A stretch of DNA of 64,000 nt from positions 41,500,756-41,564,755 of the forward strand of contig CM060108.1 in the NCBI GenBank assembly GCA_030522415.1, read 5' to 3'. The DNA is from Channallabes apus. Its lineage: Eukaryota > Chordata > Actinopteri > Siluriformes > Clariidae. The notes beneath the pieces were generated by a model. That model was given only the letters and a program-made list of their open reading frames with translations, had not been told where the DNA came from and ran no database searches. The first letter of the stretch is position 1, and every line of letters starts with the position of its first letter. Shown in pieces: positions 46,993 through 58,110 of the stretch. A program made the position numbers and the translations under genes.

Positions 46993-49297
46993 GGTTTGGA
47001 CACAAGTTCTGGTCCAGAAGCACCAACGTTGGTGGTTCGGACCGGTACTGTATGGCATTGCCTTACAGTAAGCTGGTTGGTGTTGGTGTTCTTTGAGCAG
47101 ATACATTATTACCTTAGATCAACCAGGGTTCGAATTGGGAACACTTTTCGAACAGCTGTAAATGATCAAAGTCTGGGTTTCCATTGCGTCCTAATTCCTC
47201 AATGTCCGTTGACGCGACTAGAGAAGTATGAAGTCCTAAGTAAGAGCAGTTATTTTTACTTTATTGTCACCTAACTAGCAGTTTCCGCAAAGAACTCTTC
47301 ATGCTCAATTTGATGTTTTAGAAGTCATGTCGGATCCCTTGCCTTGTACAAAGACAGTTCGTCCTCTTGATATTTTCATATTTTATCTGCCATCATAAAT
47401 TTTTAGTATCATCTGGTCATCAGCGTGACAACGTGCTCCAGCACCACCTGGTATCAGATGTTGGTATCAGGGCATTTTTTTTTACAGACACGGGTAAATG
47501 AGCATCGGACTGATACCCGATACTGATATCGGTGTCAGTGAATCCTCGATGAATTTGAGACGTCCCGAACTATTCCACATTTCATCATCTTCACGTTCAG
47601 CAGACAATCCTCAGTCACAGTGGGAGTATTCGCTTTTGTTCTTATCCTTACATTGAAATTACAACTGGTGCACAAGCTATTTGGCTGATAAGGCTCTGAA
47701 AAAAAAAAAGAGCTGTACTCTGAACGAGAAACAAATGAGCTCTAACTAAAGGTAAATGATCAGCACCAGACTGCAGAACAGTGAGAGATTATCATCTATT
47801 ATTGAAGCTCCAGACCAGAAAGATCTCATGCAGGTCACGGTTTAATAAAGGCAGTCTATTTTGTTTTCTAGTTAGATCTTACGCGGACGGTCTCAGAATC
47901 GGCGCCAGCGGATGTGCCCTTAACTCTTAAAAAACGCTGATGATAAAACGACGCCGTTGGAAGCTGTTAGCATTAATGAGATCAAATGAGATCATTTTAA
48001 CTACAGATTCATTTGGACAAAAGACAATTTCAATTACGAGTTTATAGCGCGTATGACGGATTTGTCGTACAACAACCCCGTGGTGTCACAGGAATTGAAT
48101 TTAATCACGGTTAGTCATTAAGTCCATAGTAAAGTTCATAATTAAAATCTATAATCTATTGGTTCACTCCAAGCTATGCGCTACTGTTATAATTACTTTA
48201 TTAGGGTTTTGCAAAGATAGTAACTCTAACGAAACGCTGCAACGTAAAAAGTGAACATATGTGGTTGCGCCCGCACCGCGGGATCCTCACATAGCACGTC
48301 TGTCTGGCTTCGCGACAAGTTGAAATGTGTGTTAATTGAAATCATTTTTGTCCGTCACATCTCCAGTTTTGGGTTGTCATTAACACGTACAGATACACTG
48401 GTTAACAGCACACCACCTAATCTAAAGCAGGTGATGAAAAGCCCACGGCTGCAAACGCAAACATCTGTCAAAGACACAGGAAGAAACAGTTGGGAAGTGT
48501 CTCCCACGGGCGCGCGGCTCACGACAATGCTGACGTGCTGACGGAGTCGAAGCGAACCAGAGGAAGTTATTAATGAAGGACTGATTCATAGGTCATTGTT
48601 TATGTTTCTTATTAAACCTTCAACCAACCTTTCGCTCTCCAGCAGATTACCCAACAAATAAGGAACGTGGTATTTCCTCCCCAAAGACGAGGTGAACCGT
48701 GACGCCTGAAGGAGGTAAGACATGTGAACCGAAGCGTGCTCGGTGTATACTGCTCAGGGCCTCATCTGTGTTAATCATCGACTGCATTCGAGTAAGACTC
48801 AAATTATGACCACTCGATTCTGTCGGATTTTCATTAACACTTGCATGTGCAAAAGCTTAAAAACCCAACACTGTGAATGTTATAATGAGCTGCACTTTAA
48901 AGAGGATCGCTCTGAATCCCCGGTGCAGCTCAAGACGAGGCTAAATCGAGAAGCCTCTCCTGCTGATACATGGGATTTAAATGTCAGTGGAACTTTTGGG
49001 GTTCTGTTCCCGAGGTCCCTCGGCACATCCGTTCAATAACCACGTGGTTTTGGAAGGAGGGTCGTGGCGATGAAATCCAGAACGGGATGAGTTTATTGTG
49101 TTTAATACAGCAAGCCTGATCAAATGTAAAAATATTCAAATATGTCAAATCCTGACTTGATAGGTTATATATAATATAGATAATACATTATTTTATAAGG
49201 GTTTATAATGTATTTCTATTTAATCCACACACTTCAACAATCACCAAGGAGTAACAAGGAGCAAGTGGGAATAATTAACTACAACAGGAAGGAACGA

Positions 49298-49307
49298 CCA
49301 TATATGG
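49298..49307. promoter_or_regulatory. CArG box (SRF-type site), copy 1
   Basis: CCATATATGG is a perfect match to the CC(A/T)6GG consensus, followed by AAAGT and preceded by CAGGAA seven bases upstream, the core of ETS/TCF sites that partner SRF. Confidence 0.5.
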
Positions 49308-49486
49308 AAAGTAGACCGCCAATCAAGGAGAAAAAGGGATTTATTTACCTCTAGCAACTATAGAGCAAAATTGCCAGGGTTCAATTAACACCCAGGGTGC
49401 GAAATTAACAGCATCCAGTGTTTACACAGGTCCAGTTGGCCTGTGTGTGTTAAATCAACACTTTACTGCGCACAGGAAATGCGGTT

Positions 49487-49496
49487 CCATATATGG
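49487..49496. promoter_or_regulatory. CArG box (SRF-type site), copy 2
   Basis: CCATATATGG followed by AAAGT, with CAGGAA eight bases upstream; 189 bp after copy 1. Confidence 0.5.
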
Positions 49497-49562
49497 AAAG
49501 TGTAATGCGCCAAACTGGGAATAATAATAATAATTATTATTATTATTATTATAATTAATGAA

Positions 49563-49563
<1 letters not shown>

Positions 49564-49595
<32 letters not shown>
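49564..49595. repeat. (TA)n microsatellite
   Basis: About 15 TA units between CArG copies 2 and 3, next to an ATT run (49529-49556). Confidence 0.95.
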
Positions 49596-49600
<5 letters not shown>

Positions 49601-49716
49601 ATTTTCAAAAAAATCTTTCATTGTTATTGTTGTTCATTTGTTTACTTCTTTTTTTATTAAATTTAATATTTAATTGATCTTTAATATTTCTATAAATCAT
49701 TGACAGGAAATAATGA

Positions 49717-49726
49717 CCATATATGG
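49717..49726. promoter_or_regulatory. CArG box (SRF-type site), copy 3
   Basis: CCATATATGG followed by AAAGT, with CAGGAA seven bases upstream; 230 bp after copy 2. Confidence 0.5.
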
Positions 49727-52700
49727 AAAGTGGAAGGCGAAACAAGAAAAATAATAAAAAATAATAATAACAATCATATTTTCCACCTCAAGACAATTAA
49801 TTTTAGTTTTTACAGTACGGCAATAAAAAAAATTGCCCCGTTTTCTTAATCATTACTATTATAAACTGGGTCAACAACAGCATATAACTATATAGACAGA
49901 ATATCAAGCAAAAACAACAAAAAATATATACAACCTGTAATAACTCTTTGTGTCTGTTTTTTTTCCATTATTAGTATTATTAAAGTATTAATATCCTATA
50001 ATAAACTCCACCAGTGGAGGTACACCCACAGCCAGTGCCATGTGTAGGGGCTCCAGGTGAAGCGTCTGTGTGGGTGTGTTCTTCTGCCAGTGGTAAAGTG
50101 CACATGACTTTATTTTTAATATATACTGTACATTTTTTAATATCTTCTCTCATTAACACCCATATGTCATCTACTTCTATTTCCACTGCCGCCTGAGTAA
50201 AAAATAATTACTGCGGCGTGGATATTTGACTTTATTGCATCGGGTGCGCTAAAAATCATTTAGCATTTTAGCGAATCCCCATTTCCATTTAAAGTGAAAA
50301 ACATTGTCATTTCTTTGAAAATGGCACCGGAGCGTAAAGGTTAACTGTGATCGTGGCCTTACGCACGCCATCGCAGAACCACCGAAATGAAAAACAGGCC
50401 GGATCTGGTGATAATGCGTGCCAGAGTCGGCCTCTGGGCCCCGGGCGCTCACCGAGGGAATACTCTACATGGAGAGGTCAACGGTGATAGCGAAAATCAA
50501 ACAAGAACAGCCTTTGTACAGGGTTTTTTTTTTCTTATTCTTTTTTCTCCAACCTCACCCTCCCCTTCCACAGACTGCATTTCCTGAGACCGGATTATCA
50601 GGGTATGTTTTTACCTGCGAACCGGCCCTTTTGTTAGCAGGTGACCCTTGCTCGCGTGACCTTTTCTCCTGTTCCTGCTCCAGAAGAAAAGCAGAGACAT
50701 CATGCTCGGCTGCAGCCCACACGGATTACCAGTACAGAACAGTATGCTGCCGAGACCGCCCGCCCTGGCCTTGATACTGCGTCTCTGTCCAATTAGGATT
50801 CCACTCTTACAATATCATCAACGCTGTCTGGGCTACTCAAGTATTTCCGAATTGTAGCGTAATTAATTAATTTCAACACGCTGAATTAGTACGAGGGCGA
50901 GTCTGTTTACAGTCACATTTGGTTAAAGCTTTGTGATTTCATTATGAGAATCAATGCGATAGGGCCTTGCAGCAAATACGGTCAAATCTGGAAACCAATT
51001 TCGTTTTTAAAAAAACACACACATTTCATTTGTCTTCTGTCCGCAGTCTAAATTTCCGGCGGAAGCGAAATATATATCGCCGCTTTTCATTACGGGCCTG
51101 TGGGCGGCGTGTTGTTGTTCTACTCGAGCTTAATAAAGAAATCTCAGTAAGAGAGGCGTTTATTAAATGAAGGCGTATACTCTTCACATCTACATCTCCG
51201 TCTCAAAAACCGCGCCTCGCGCAATTACCGTTTTTTACGAGCGTCGTTATTTCCTGTTGTCGCCGCCGCGTCTTGACAACTTGATTAAAGTTAAACGCTT
51301 TTTTCTAGACGTTCAAAATAAAAGTCCAGCCTTTGTCATTACAACTGCCAAAGAAAGAAAGTGTGAGATGGACGAACATGACTCCGAGGGCTTGCGTTAC
51401 TGTCCGATTGCTCTTTTATGTCCATTCTGTGCTTTATTTTAACTACTCGTCTATAAACGACGGCTGTAATATAAGGCAAGACTGGAAAAGAAAAAGAAAA
51501 AAAAAAAAAAAAAGTGGTGATCTGCAAACACACTGCTTACACACACCGGAGTGGAGGAAAGCACAGGCTGTGACAGCGAGGTTAAGATTTAAAGCGAATC
51601 TTAAGTCCTTGAAATCAAACTGCCACGAGCGGAGGCTCGGCGTCCCATTAGACGCAGCGCTGTTCATCACCCGGGTGTAAAAATCGGGCTTTTTTACAAT
51701 CAGATGTAAACAGATAATAAAGATGGGTTGAGGCGGAGAGCAGCAGGCCTTTAAATCCTCCCGGTTTAACGTTCGGATTTCAGTTTGCTCAGACTGACTG
51801 CTCTCTAAAGTGGAGATTGACCACATATAGAGCAATACTGCATTTCATTTTCCAGCATGGAGAAGGTGGAAGGAAAGAAAAGAAAAAAGGGAAAAAAAAA
51901 AAAGGATTCCGTCTCAGTCAGCTCAATAGCTCCTCTGGATGGCATTGTTTTAAAATCTTTTTTTTTTTTTTTTTGCTTGCAGTGCATCAGAACGATTTCT
52001 CATTCTCTGCGGCACTTTATAGGCTTTGTTCCGAGTTAGAGGAAGCTCACGCTATCGCAGAACGGATCTGTCAGCTAAAAGCGATTCACTGAATATTGAG
52101 ACTCATTTTATGTCTATTTGCCTAAATACACTTCACTTAGCATATTCAGCTGGCTTTAATAGTCAAAAGTGACTTTATTTCCTCCTCGCTGAAGGGATCT
52201 GCGTTTAAAGCATCGCGCAACATTTGGTGCCATAATAAAAAGCGCTATTAAAGAAAAAGAGGGAGGGAGAAAAAAAGGCTGAGAAGCAGTCGATCTGGGA
52301 GACGATAGAGACGTTTTTAATCAGGATCTTTGAGACGAAGTGATCTGCTTTAATTCCAGCTGGAGGGGTGAAATAATAACAAACGCGGAACACGTCTGCC
52401 GGAAACGAGACGCGTCTCGGGTGGGTCTCTTCATGAACGAGCTCGTTCGGCGACACGACAGGGAAGCGCATCTCGGCACCGAGCGACGCCAGCTGGAAAG
52501 CCTGTCGCGGTGCGAAGGATCGTCGGTGCTAACAAGTCCGTCATGGGCGGATTGCGGCGCAGCAGATAGGGCTGGTCTTGTTTCATGGATGATTTCCGCC
52601 CGGCTACACCGGATAAATCATATTTTTATTTTTTTTTCTCCCCAGTGCTCGTGTTTGAACTCGGTTTGTCTGTGTATCGCTTAACTGTCAATCTCCCTTG

Positions 52701-55170
52701 GCAAAACGGCGGTAATTCGGAATCGCCGGCATGATAACGCAGCCCTATGATTCAGGGTCGGGCGAAGAAGAAGCTACAACAAAACAAAAGCAAATGGGGC
52801 GTAAAAGCAGGATGACAGAGTGGACATTTATGGCGGAGAACAGATGCATAGCTCACTCTTTTTGTAATGAGAACAAGAAATACTGGCCCGCTGCTTAGCG
52901 AGCTCCAGCGAGCCATAAGCCTTTCTTTCTCGTGAGGAAGTGCTGTCAAGCCATCCGAGAGTTGTGGATTTATAAGTCTGGTCCTCTCTGCTCAGTATTT
53001 TCTTTTTTCTTAAAAAAAAGGAAGCTTTATTTAATAACAGGAGGGTCACTGATTTATTTGAGTGCTAGGGCACACAGGGGTGGCACGGCGCAGCACCCTG
53101 GAGCAGTCCGAGTTTAAGTTGCGTTCTCAATGGCGCAGTGGCAGCAGTTTGTGAGGGAAAGCGAGGTTATTGGATCTTACAGCCATAGTGTAGAATGTCA
53201 ACATCGCAAGCGGCGAACCAGGAACCCGGGGGCCACGGTCTATTTTAATACGCTTTACTCAAATATTTTTACAAGCCAAAGTTCATAAAGTTTATCTGAT
53301 CCAATTCCAAAAATTCCATCGGTCGTGTCAAATAACAAGCGGCTTCCTTCGGCTTCTGTATGTTCTCTGCCGGTACCAAAGGACTGGGACGAGTCGTTCA
53401 CCTGGATGCATTACCTTGTGATTTAAAAGACGGCTGAATAAGACGTCAGCTGATTTGGGAAAAGACAAATATTGTGTTGCTCGTAAAGCAGCCAAGAATT
53501 ACATTGTGTCACGAGGGGCAGGCAGGCGTTTTGCTGCCCATTTACACTCTGCAATTTAATTCTCTTTAACTCTCCTTCATTTCCACAATATATTAAAACA
53601 CCTCCTTCTCCGTTCCAACCGCTCAAACGGACTTGGCAACGCAGCCGAACCCAAGCTGAGCATGCGCCTCCCAGCCTTTCGTCTGCCATCCAAACCTTTC
53701 TGGGGTTTGTTTTCCCCCTTCTTTTCTTTTCTTTTTTTTTTGAAAACACATAAACGCCGGATGCGGGAATTAGCGCTCGCTCTTGTCAGCGCTGAAACGA
53801 TGGAGATTTATTCCATCCATCTTTGTGCTGGCCTCGCAGCCCGGCCATTGAAACGATACAGCGATCGCGCTGCAGGGCTTCGCATGAAACGTGCCCCGGC
53901 GTCTGGTACAACACAAACAACACGCGGCACAAAACGCTTTTAAAGGATGCAATTATGCAGATTCCCAACCGAACCCGGCAGGAAGCGAAGCCGTGCTGGA
54001 GACACACCTTTAAGGATGCCTCCTGTGACGTCGGGGTCTCTGGATATGCACCCAGATCTCCTATTGCGATACAGCGCATTGTGATTAAGGCATGCTAAAG
54101 TTAAACTTGTGAGAAAGTCTCTCGTTAGGATACAAGGGTATTCTAACCAGAAACGTCGGCTTTTATCAGTCTGTGGAACGCTCACTGTGATTAGCAAGAT
54201 GGCACCGGGTCAGGTAGCCAGGTATGAAGGAGTCTATATTTTTATTCTAAGCCACAAAGGCACAGTAGCTGAAAACATCCAAAGTATGAAGAAGAAGAAG
54301 AAAATACCACCATCCCCGCGTAATGGCTTGTGTCCCGCTAATGTTCCTTCCTTAAAATGATGAAGGGTGGTTTTACAACTAAGCAGGAGAAAACGGCATT
54401 CGCTGAGAATTTCATCAAAAGTTTTCAAAAGAACGGTTTTGTACAACCGATCACAAAGACCATCATCAGCCACAAAATGAGAAGCAATTACCGAGAGGCC
54501 CTTTTGCAAAGGCCTCCAAGAAAATGTGGTTTATGTTTAAAAAAAAAAAAAGTCTGGTGAGTAGGCTGGGGGGAAGGTAAATGGCTCATAGAGGGATAAG
54601 ACATTGTTTTCGGTGAAAACCCACACACATTCCTCTATTGATGGATGACTGAACGATCATTCATCGTGCTCGGAGCTTTCACGTCAAGTGAAACTGAAAA
54701 CCTTTACTTCCCGTGTACCGGAGGAAGCGCCTTAAAGAAAATGCAGGCGCAAATATCTAGCCCTTATCCAACAGCGAACGTTGTGTTTACGGCATACTTT
54801 TGTATTTAAGAATCTCAGAATCCTGCCAGCACTGCGAATATCACGATGGAAAAATCTGCCAATTGCTCTTCGGCAAACAAAAACAGAACCATTTCCCACC
54901 GCAACCATAAATTCCGTCCAACATAGAAAGCCACAACAGTGTGAAACAACGAGGAAAAAGAAGGGGGGGGGGGGGGGGGAATAAAAAAATAAAAAATAAA
55001 AAAACAAGCTATAAAAGTGAGACTCTTTTGCAGTAATCAATGTTTGGCGCACACACGTATGATTAAATCAGCTTTGTTGTTCTTAAGAAAAAAGGGGAGA
55101 CAAAAAAAAGAGCTTGGGAAAGAGTACGGAGGAAGAATTGTTGCTCTGCAAACAACATCAACATGTGACG

Positions 55171-55206
55171 AGATGATGATGATGATGATGATGATGATAA
55201 TGATGA
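55171..55206. repeat. (GAT)n trinucleotide repeat
   Basis: Twelve GAT/ATG units with one interruption, followed by a 23-T run at 55232-55254. Confidence 0.9.
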
Positions 55207-55764
55207 TGTGTGCGAAAGTGTAAGTGAGTGCGTTTTTTTTTTTTTTTTTTTTTTCAGTAAAGGCTGTCCCGTGGCCGAACTCGTAATTACAACCCGAACG
55301 TACTAATCAAAGTCGAGCCGTCGCCGAGAGAACGAATTATGTTTTTTCACTCGTTATACCTCCCGAACCTGGCCGGCTGCCAAAGGTAAGACATTTTTGT
55401 GTGTCGAGATGCAGAAAAGAAGGTGATTATAGGAGGTGGGGGGGGGGAGAAAAAAAAATAAAGTACTCGAACTCAACCTCATCCGCCATTACGGCAGTTC
55501 CTTTGAGTTAATCTGCGTGATTTAACCGGATTAGTCCCGACGGAAAGTGTATGATTACGAGCCCTTAAGGATAACGTGGAAAAGCGGTGTAAAATTCCTC
55601 TTTAATCCCATAAACAAAGTCGAAATGCTTCAGCGGTACGAGCGTGAGATGCTTCGATTTGGCTCATCCTTGCTCATTTGGGAGTAAGGAAAAGAAAAAA
55701 ATCTGGTGTGTGCCACTGTGATTTTGATGGGTCAGTAAAATGACAGGACAAAAATCCACATCTG

Positions 55765-55766
<2 letters not shown>

Positions 55767-55806
<40 letters not shown>
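55767..55806 (-). repeat. (CU)20 tract directly after the exon 1 donor
   Basis: A pure 40-nt GA repeat on the plus strand, so a CU repeat in the pre-mRNA, beginning 6 nt after the GT of the exon 1 splice donor. CUCUCU runs are known binding sites for polypyrimidine-tract-binding proteins. Confidence 0.9.
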
Positions 55807-55809
<3 letters not shown>

Positions 55810-55812
55810 TAC

Positions 55813-55888
55813 CTTCAGAGCACTGATAAAAGACCAGAAGGAACAGGAGGCCGTACAGCAGGGGACATTTACATGGTGAAGCAGCCAT
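55813..55888 (-). CDS. adgrl2: adgrl2 coding exon 1: signal peptide
   Basis: First coding exon of latrophilin-2; it directs the receptor into the secretory pathway. It encodes 25 residues plus one base of codon 26: a short N-region with two cysteines and a lysine, then a hydrophobic core LLYGLLFLLVFY and a polar QCSE end. The ATG at 55888 has A at -3 and G at +4, a strong Kozak context. An in-frame GTG codon further upstream (55918) is not a credible start. The donor is GAAG|GTAATT. The leftover G joins CC of exon 2 to make Ala, giving CSEA|FSRAAL, a good signal peptidase site with small residues at -3 and -1. The signal sequence itself is not recognisable as paralogue-specific; identity comes from the perfect phase-1 join to exon 2. 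A 40-nt CU repeat starts 6 nt after the donor GT. Confidence 0.88.
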
Positions 55889-56044
55889 TTTGTTCAAGAT
55901 CCTCCAGATGCTGGACACTGCCGCTGGTTTAAAGATGGTGACGGATGAGAGGAAACGAACGCAGGGGAAGAAGAAAATGTATCCAGGAACAGCGAATGTC
56001 AGCGAGCGGTCCTTCGCCCAAATCCTTCACCGGTCATTTTCCTT
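55889..56044 (-). other. adgrl2: Probable 5' UTR part of the first coding exon, with upstream splice acceptor
   Basis: Upstream of the exon 1 ATG the minus strand reads back to a very good 3' splice site at 56045-56046 (gtgtgtgctttcag), preceded by a long T-rich tract (ctgttttttgttttttttc) on the sense strand. The simplest reading is that a non-coding first exon lies farther right and splices here, leaving a 156-nt leader. This is inference; the transcript could also start inside this stretch. The leader contains one short upstream ORF (55999-56037). Confidence 0.5.
55999..56037 (-). promoter_or_regulatory. Candidate upstream ORF (12 codons) in the adgrl2 leader
   Basis: Within the inferred leader an ATG opens a 12-codon frame, MTGEGFGRRTAR, closed by TGA, about 110 nt before the main start. 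The ATG has A at -3 and A at +4, a fair context. It is real only if the leader is transcribed as proposed. Confidence 0.35.
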
Positions 56045-57814
56045 CTGAAAGCACACACATGAAAAAAAACAAAAAACAGCTTGATTATTATTACAATGGA
56101 ACAATTGTACGAGTTACACCAGCTGTTTTTCCCTACACTGCCAAAGTGCACTAAATTGTGACTAAGGTAACGCGTAAACGAGGCGAACGATTTTTAAAGT
56201 TCTGAGAAAATTGTTTCAAATGACGGCCGGAGGAAAAAATGCGCATCTGTTTCAATCAACATAACGACATATTTTGTCTGTACGGAATAAAAGGCAAACA
56301 GGCGGCGAAGCTGTTTTGGCTGGAGCGCCGGACTGTAATGGGCCGCTATCTGATGGGCTCTTTTACTCCCGACTCTTAATGCTCAGGAGAACAGAGCTGC
56401 ATAAATGATGTCCACGAGCAACATCTGTACGGAATAAAAAAAAAGAAAAAAGTCAAATTTAACTCAGGTTTCAGGTGTCACTTTAAAATGGACGCAAGAA
56501 TAAAAAAGAGGGGCCTAAAGGAACGGCTGTGATAATACAGACCCGAAGGTAGCCGAGTGTATGTAGATTGCTCAGTTCAGTTCTGCCAAAATAATATCAA
56601 ACAGTCAGCAACTTTTAGATGAGGAGCGGTTCATGTAAGTTCAATAATACAAAAAAAAAAAAATACACATTTTCAAAAAAAAACATGGCAAGTAAAGCAA
56701 CATAATAAGTAGTGAACATCAATTACACAAACCAAAGCCAGGAACAAGGGATTTATAAAAGTCTCCAATGTTTATAATGTGAGAATTAAATTTTAGACAG
56801 ATTTGGTTTTGTTTGTTTTTTAATCCTTGATGAATACTACACGATTTATGCAGATAAAATCACAACCCTGTAAAGACCTTGTAAACTTTAAATGAAATGC
56901 CACGTAGCGCTGTTGGCCGGACCTGGAAGTACAGTAGGAGGCACCAGGGTTCCATTCGGACTTACTTAAAGGTCCCGTATATATTACTATTTCATTGAGA
57001 AGTTAACACGACACCCGCAGAGTGTGTGTTAATGATCCAACTGAAAAACTTCTCATTTGGTTTCACCACTTTTCCCAATTTCCTATTTCAGTGTTTATGT
57101 AAATGGGCTTAGCCATGCCCCTCCAGGGAGACAGGAGCTTCTGATATGAAGTCACAAAAGGGAGACAATCTAATACAGCCAATGAAAGCCAAAAAAAAAC
57201 AAGGAATATTTTTCTCCTTGCCTTTTTTTCCCATCTATTATTAATTTATTTGCACATTAGCCCCATCTAAATAAAGGACTGAAAAGTCGATTTCGCATGA
57301 TAGCTCCCCTTTAATTTTCAAGCGCAAGCTCCAAAGTGGTAGACACCTTAATGAAATTGGGTCTTGTTGGTTACGAGAAATAGGGATCATGTGTTTATAA
57401 TGTAGCATCTATGTTGATTGAATTACTAATAGTAAATGCTTCTATAAATTATGATTGAAGTGATATTTTATACATCTTGAGATCGTTTTCTTGCCAATCC
57501 ATTTCCAAATTTATGAGTACAAATCATTTTTTTTTTGTAATTTCTTTTCTATAATTTTGAGTTACAGCATAAAAGCATAGTTGCTACTATGCGAAGAAGA
57601 GCTAGATTTGTCCTTTTGGTTGATTTCCCTTTAATTTCGTTTTGTTCTACAGTACATATAATAAAAAAAGGAGAAAATAAAGCATATAAAACCTGTCTAG
57701 GTCATTGTTCAATCCTTTACCATGTGCACACAGACATCACAAAAACCACAGTCTACGCTACATAACCCATCTTATTTCTTACGTCAATAAAACTTTTAAA
57801 AGTATTTCACATCT

Positions 57815-58110
57815 AGGGTCAATTTTTTTTTGTTTGTCTTGAAAATCCAGAACACATCACTACAGCTGGCTGATTTTGGCTCACAGTTTGCAGTGACAAA
57901 AAACCCACAACACACTCCATGCTCGCTTCACTTCCTGCAGCCGGGTCGATTTCGGGGTCAAACCTCTTTCTCATTGCAGAGTTCACTTGGAAAGGGTCCA
58001 AGACCACCTCACTGAAACGCTCTCGGACCGGTTGTTTTGGTCCGAGACACACCAGGGTTCCATTCGGACGGAGTAAACACCGGGTGTGAGAAAGCAGTGT
58101 CATTCTCTTG
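57815..58110 (-). mobile_element. Probable interspersed repeat of unknown family
   Basis: A 94-codon open frame on the minus strand (TLLSHTRCLLRPNGTLVCLG, FSEVVLDPFQVNSAMRKRF) resembles a sequence type I associate with fish repeats. A 20-base word in it (CACCAGGGTTCCATTCGGAC at 58050) recurs exactly at 56942. Name unknown. Confidence 0.4.

Larger units (their letters stand above)
33231..55812. other. adgrl2 intron 1 (22.6 kb)
   Basis: Contains Tc1-like relics (33370-33780, 46536-46992), SINE repeats (34360-34640, 37985-38545), a transposon cluster (42075-43131), three CArG modules (49298-49726), a TA repeat (49564-49595) and homopolymers: G at about 43598-43610 and 54962-54980, T at 55232-55254. 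The unique-looking parts at 39.3-41.0, 43.7-46.4 and 47.0-49.2 kb show no recognisable gene; from 50.2 kb rightwards CpG dinucleotides become noticeably frequent. The longest open frame there (40552-41049, plus) has no family resemblance. Confidence 0.7.
2518..56044 (-). other. adgrl2: adgrl2 (latrophilin-2) gene, 5' portion; truncated at left edge
   Basis: This entry covers an adhesion G-protein-coupled receptor gene transcribed from right to left. Latrophilins sit at synapses and bind teneurins and FLRT proteins through the extracellular lectin and olfactomedin domains. Seven coding exons plus one 15-nt microexon join in a continuous frame: exon lengths 76, 214, 110, (15), 801, 297, 104 and 186 nt, giving 596 or 601 codons. 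Domain order is signal peptide, SUEL-type lectin, olfactomedin, Ser/Thr-rich stalk, hormone-receptor motif, GAIN start, which is the canonical latrophilin order. Assignment to paralogue 2 rests on remembered family sequences: the mature start [20 protein letters not shown], the string KAGDVSSS-type GAIN start (here [19 protein letters not shown]) and [13 protein letters not shown] fit ADGRL2 better than ADGRL1 or ADGRL3. The GAIN remainder, GPS, 7TM and tail are outside the window. Teleost a/b copy undetermined. Confidence 0.93.
50200..56400. promoter_or_regulatory. CpG-retaining zone around exon 1
   Basis: CG dinucleotides are visibly denser than elsewhere, for example at 51040-51280, 52380-52560 (acgcgtctcgggtg, gctcgttcggcgacacgac, gtcgcggtgcgaagg), 53740-53940 and 56220-56350. 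This is compatible with an unmethylated gene start. By-eye estimate only; no TATA box or start site can be placed. Confidence 0.4.

Noticed and set aside
51443..51835. 130-codon minus-strand frame
   Set aside because: Low-complexity phenylalanine run from an A-tract and no family resemblance.
55889..55918. In-frame upstream extension of exon 1 (SSIWRILNK)
   Set aside because: Its first codon is GTG; the ATG at 55888 has the strong Kozak context and starts a proper signal peptide.
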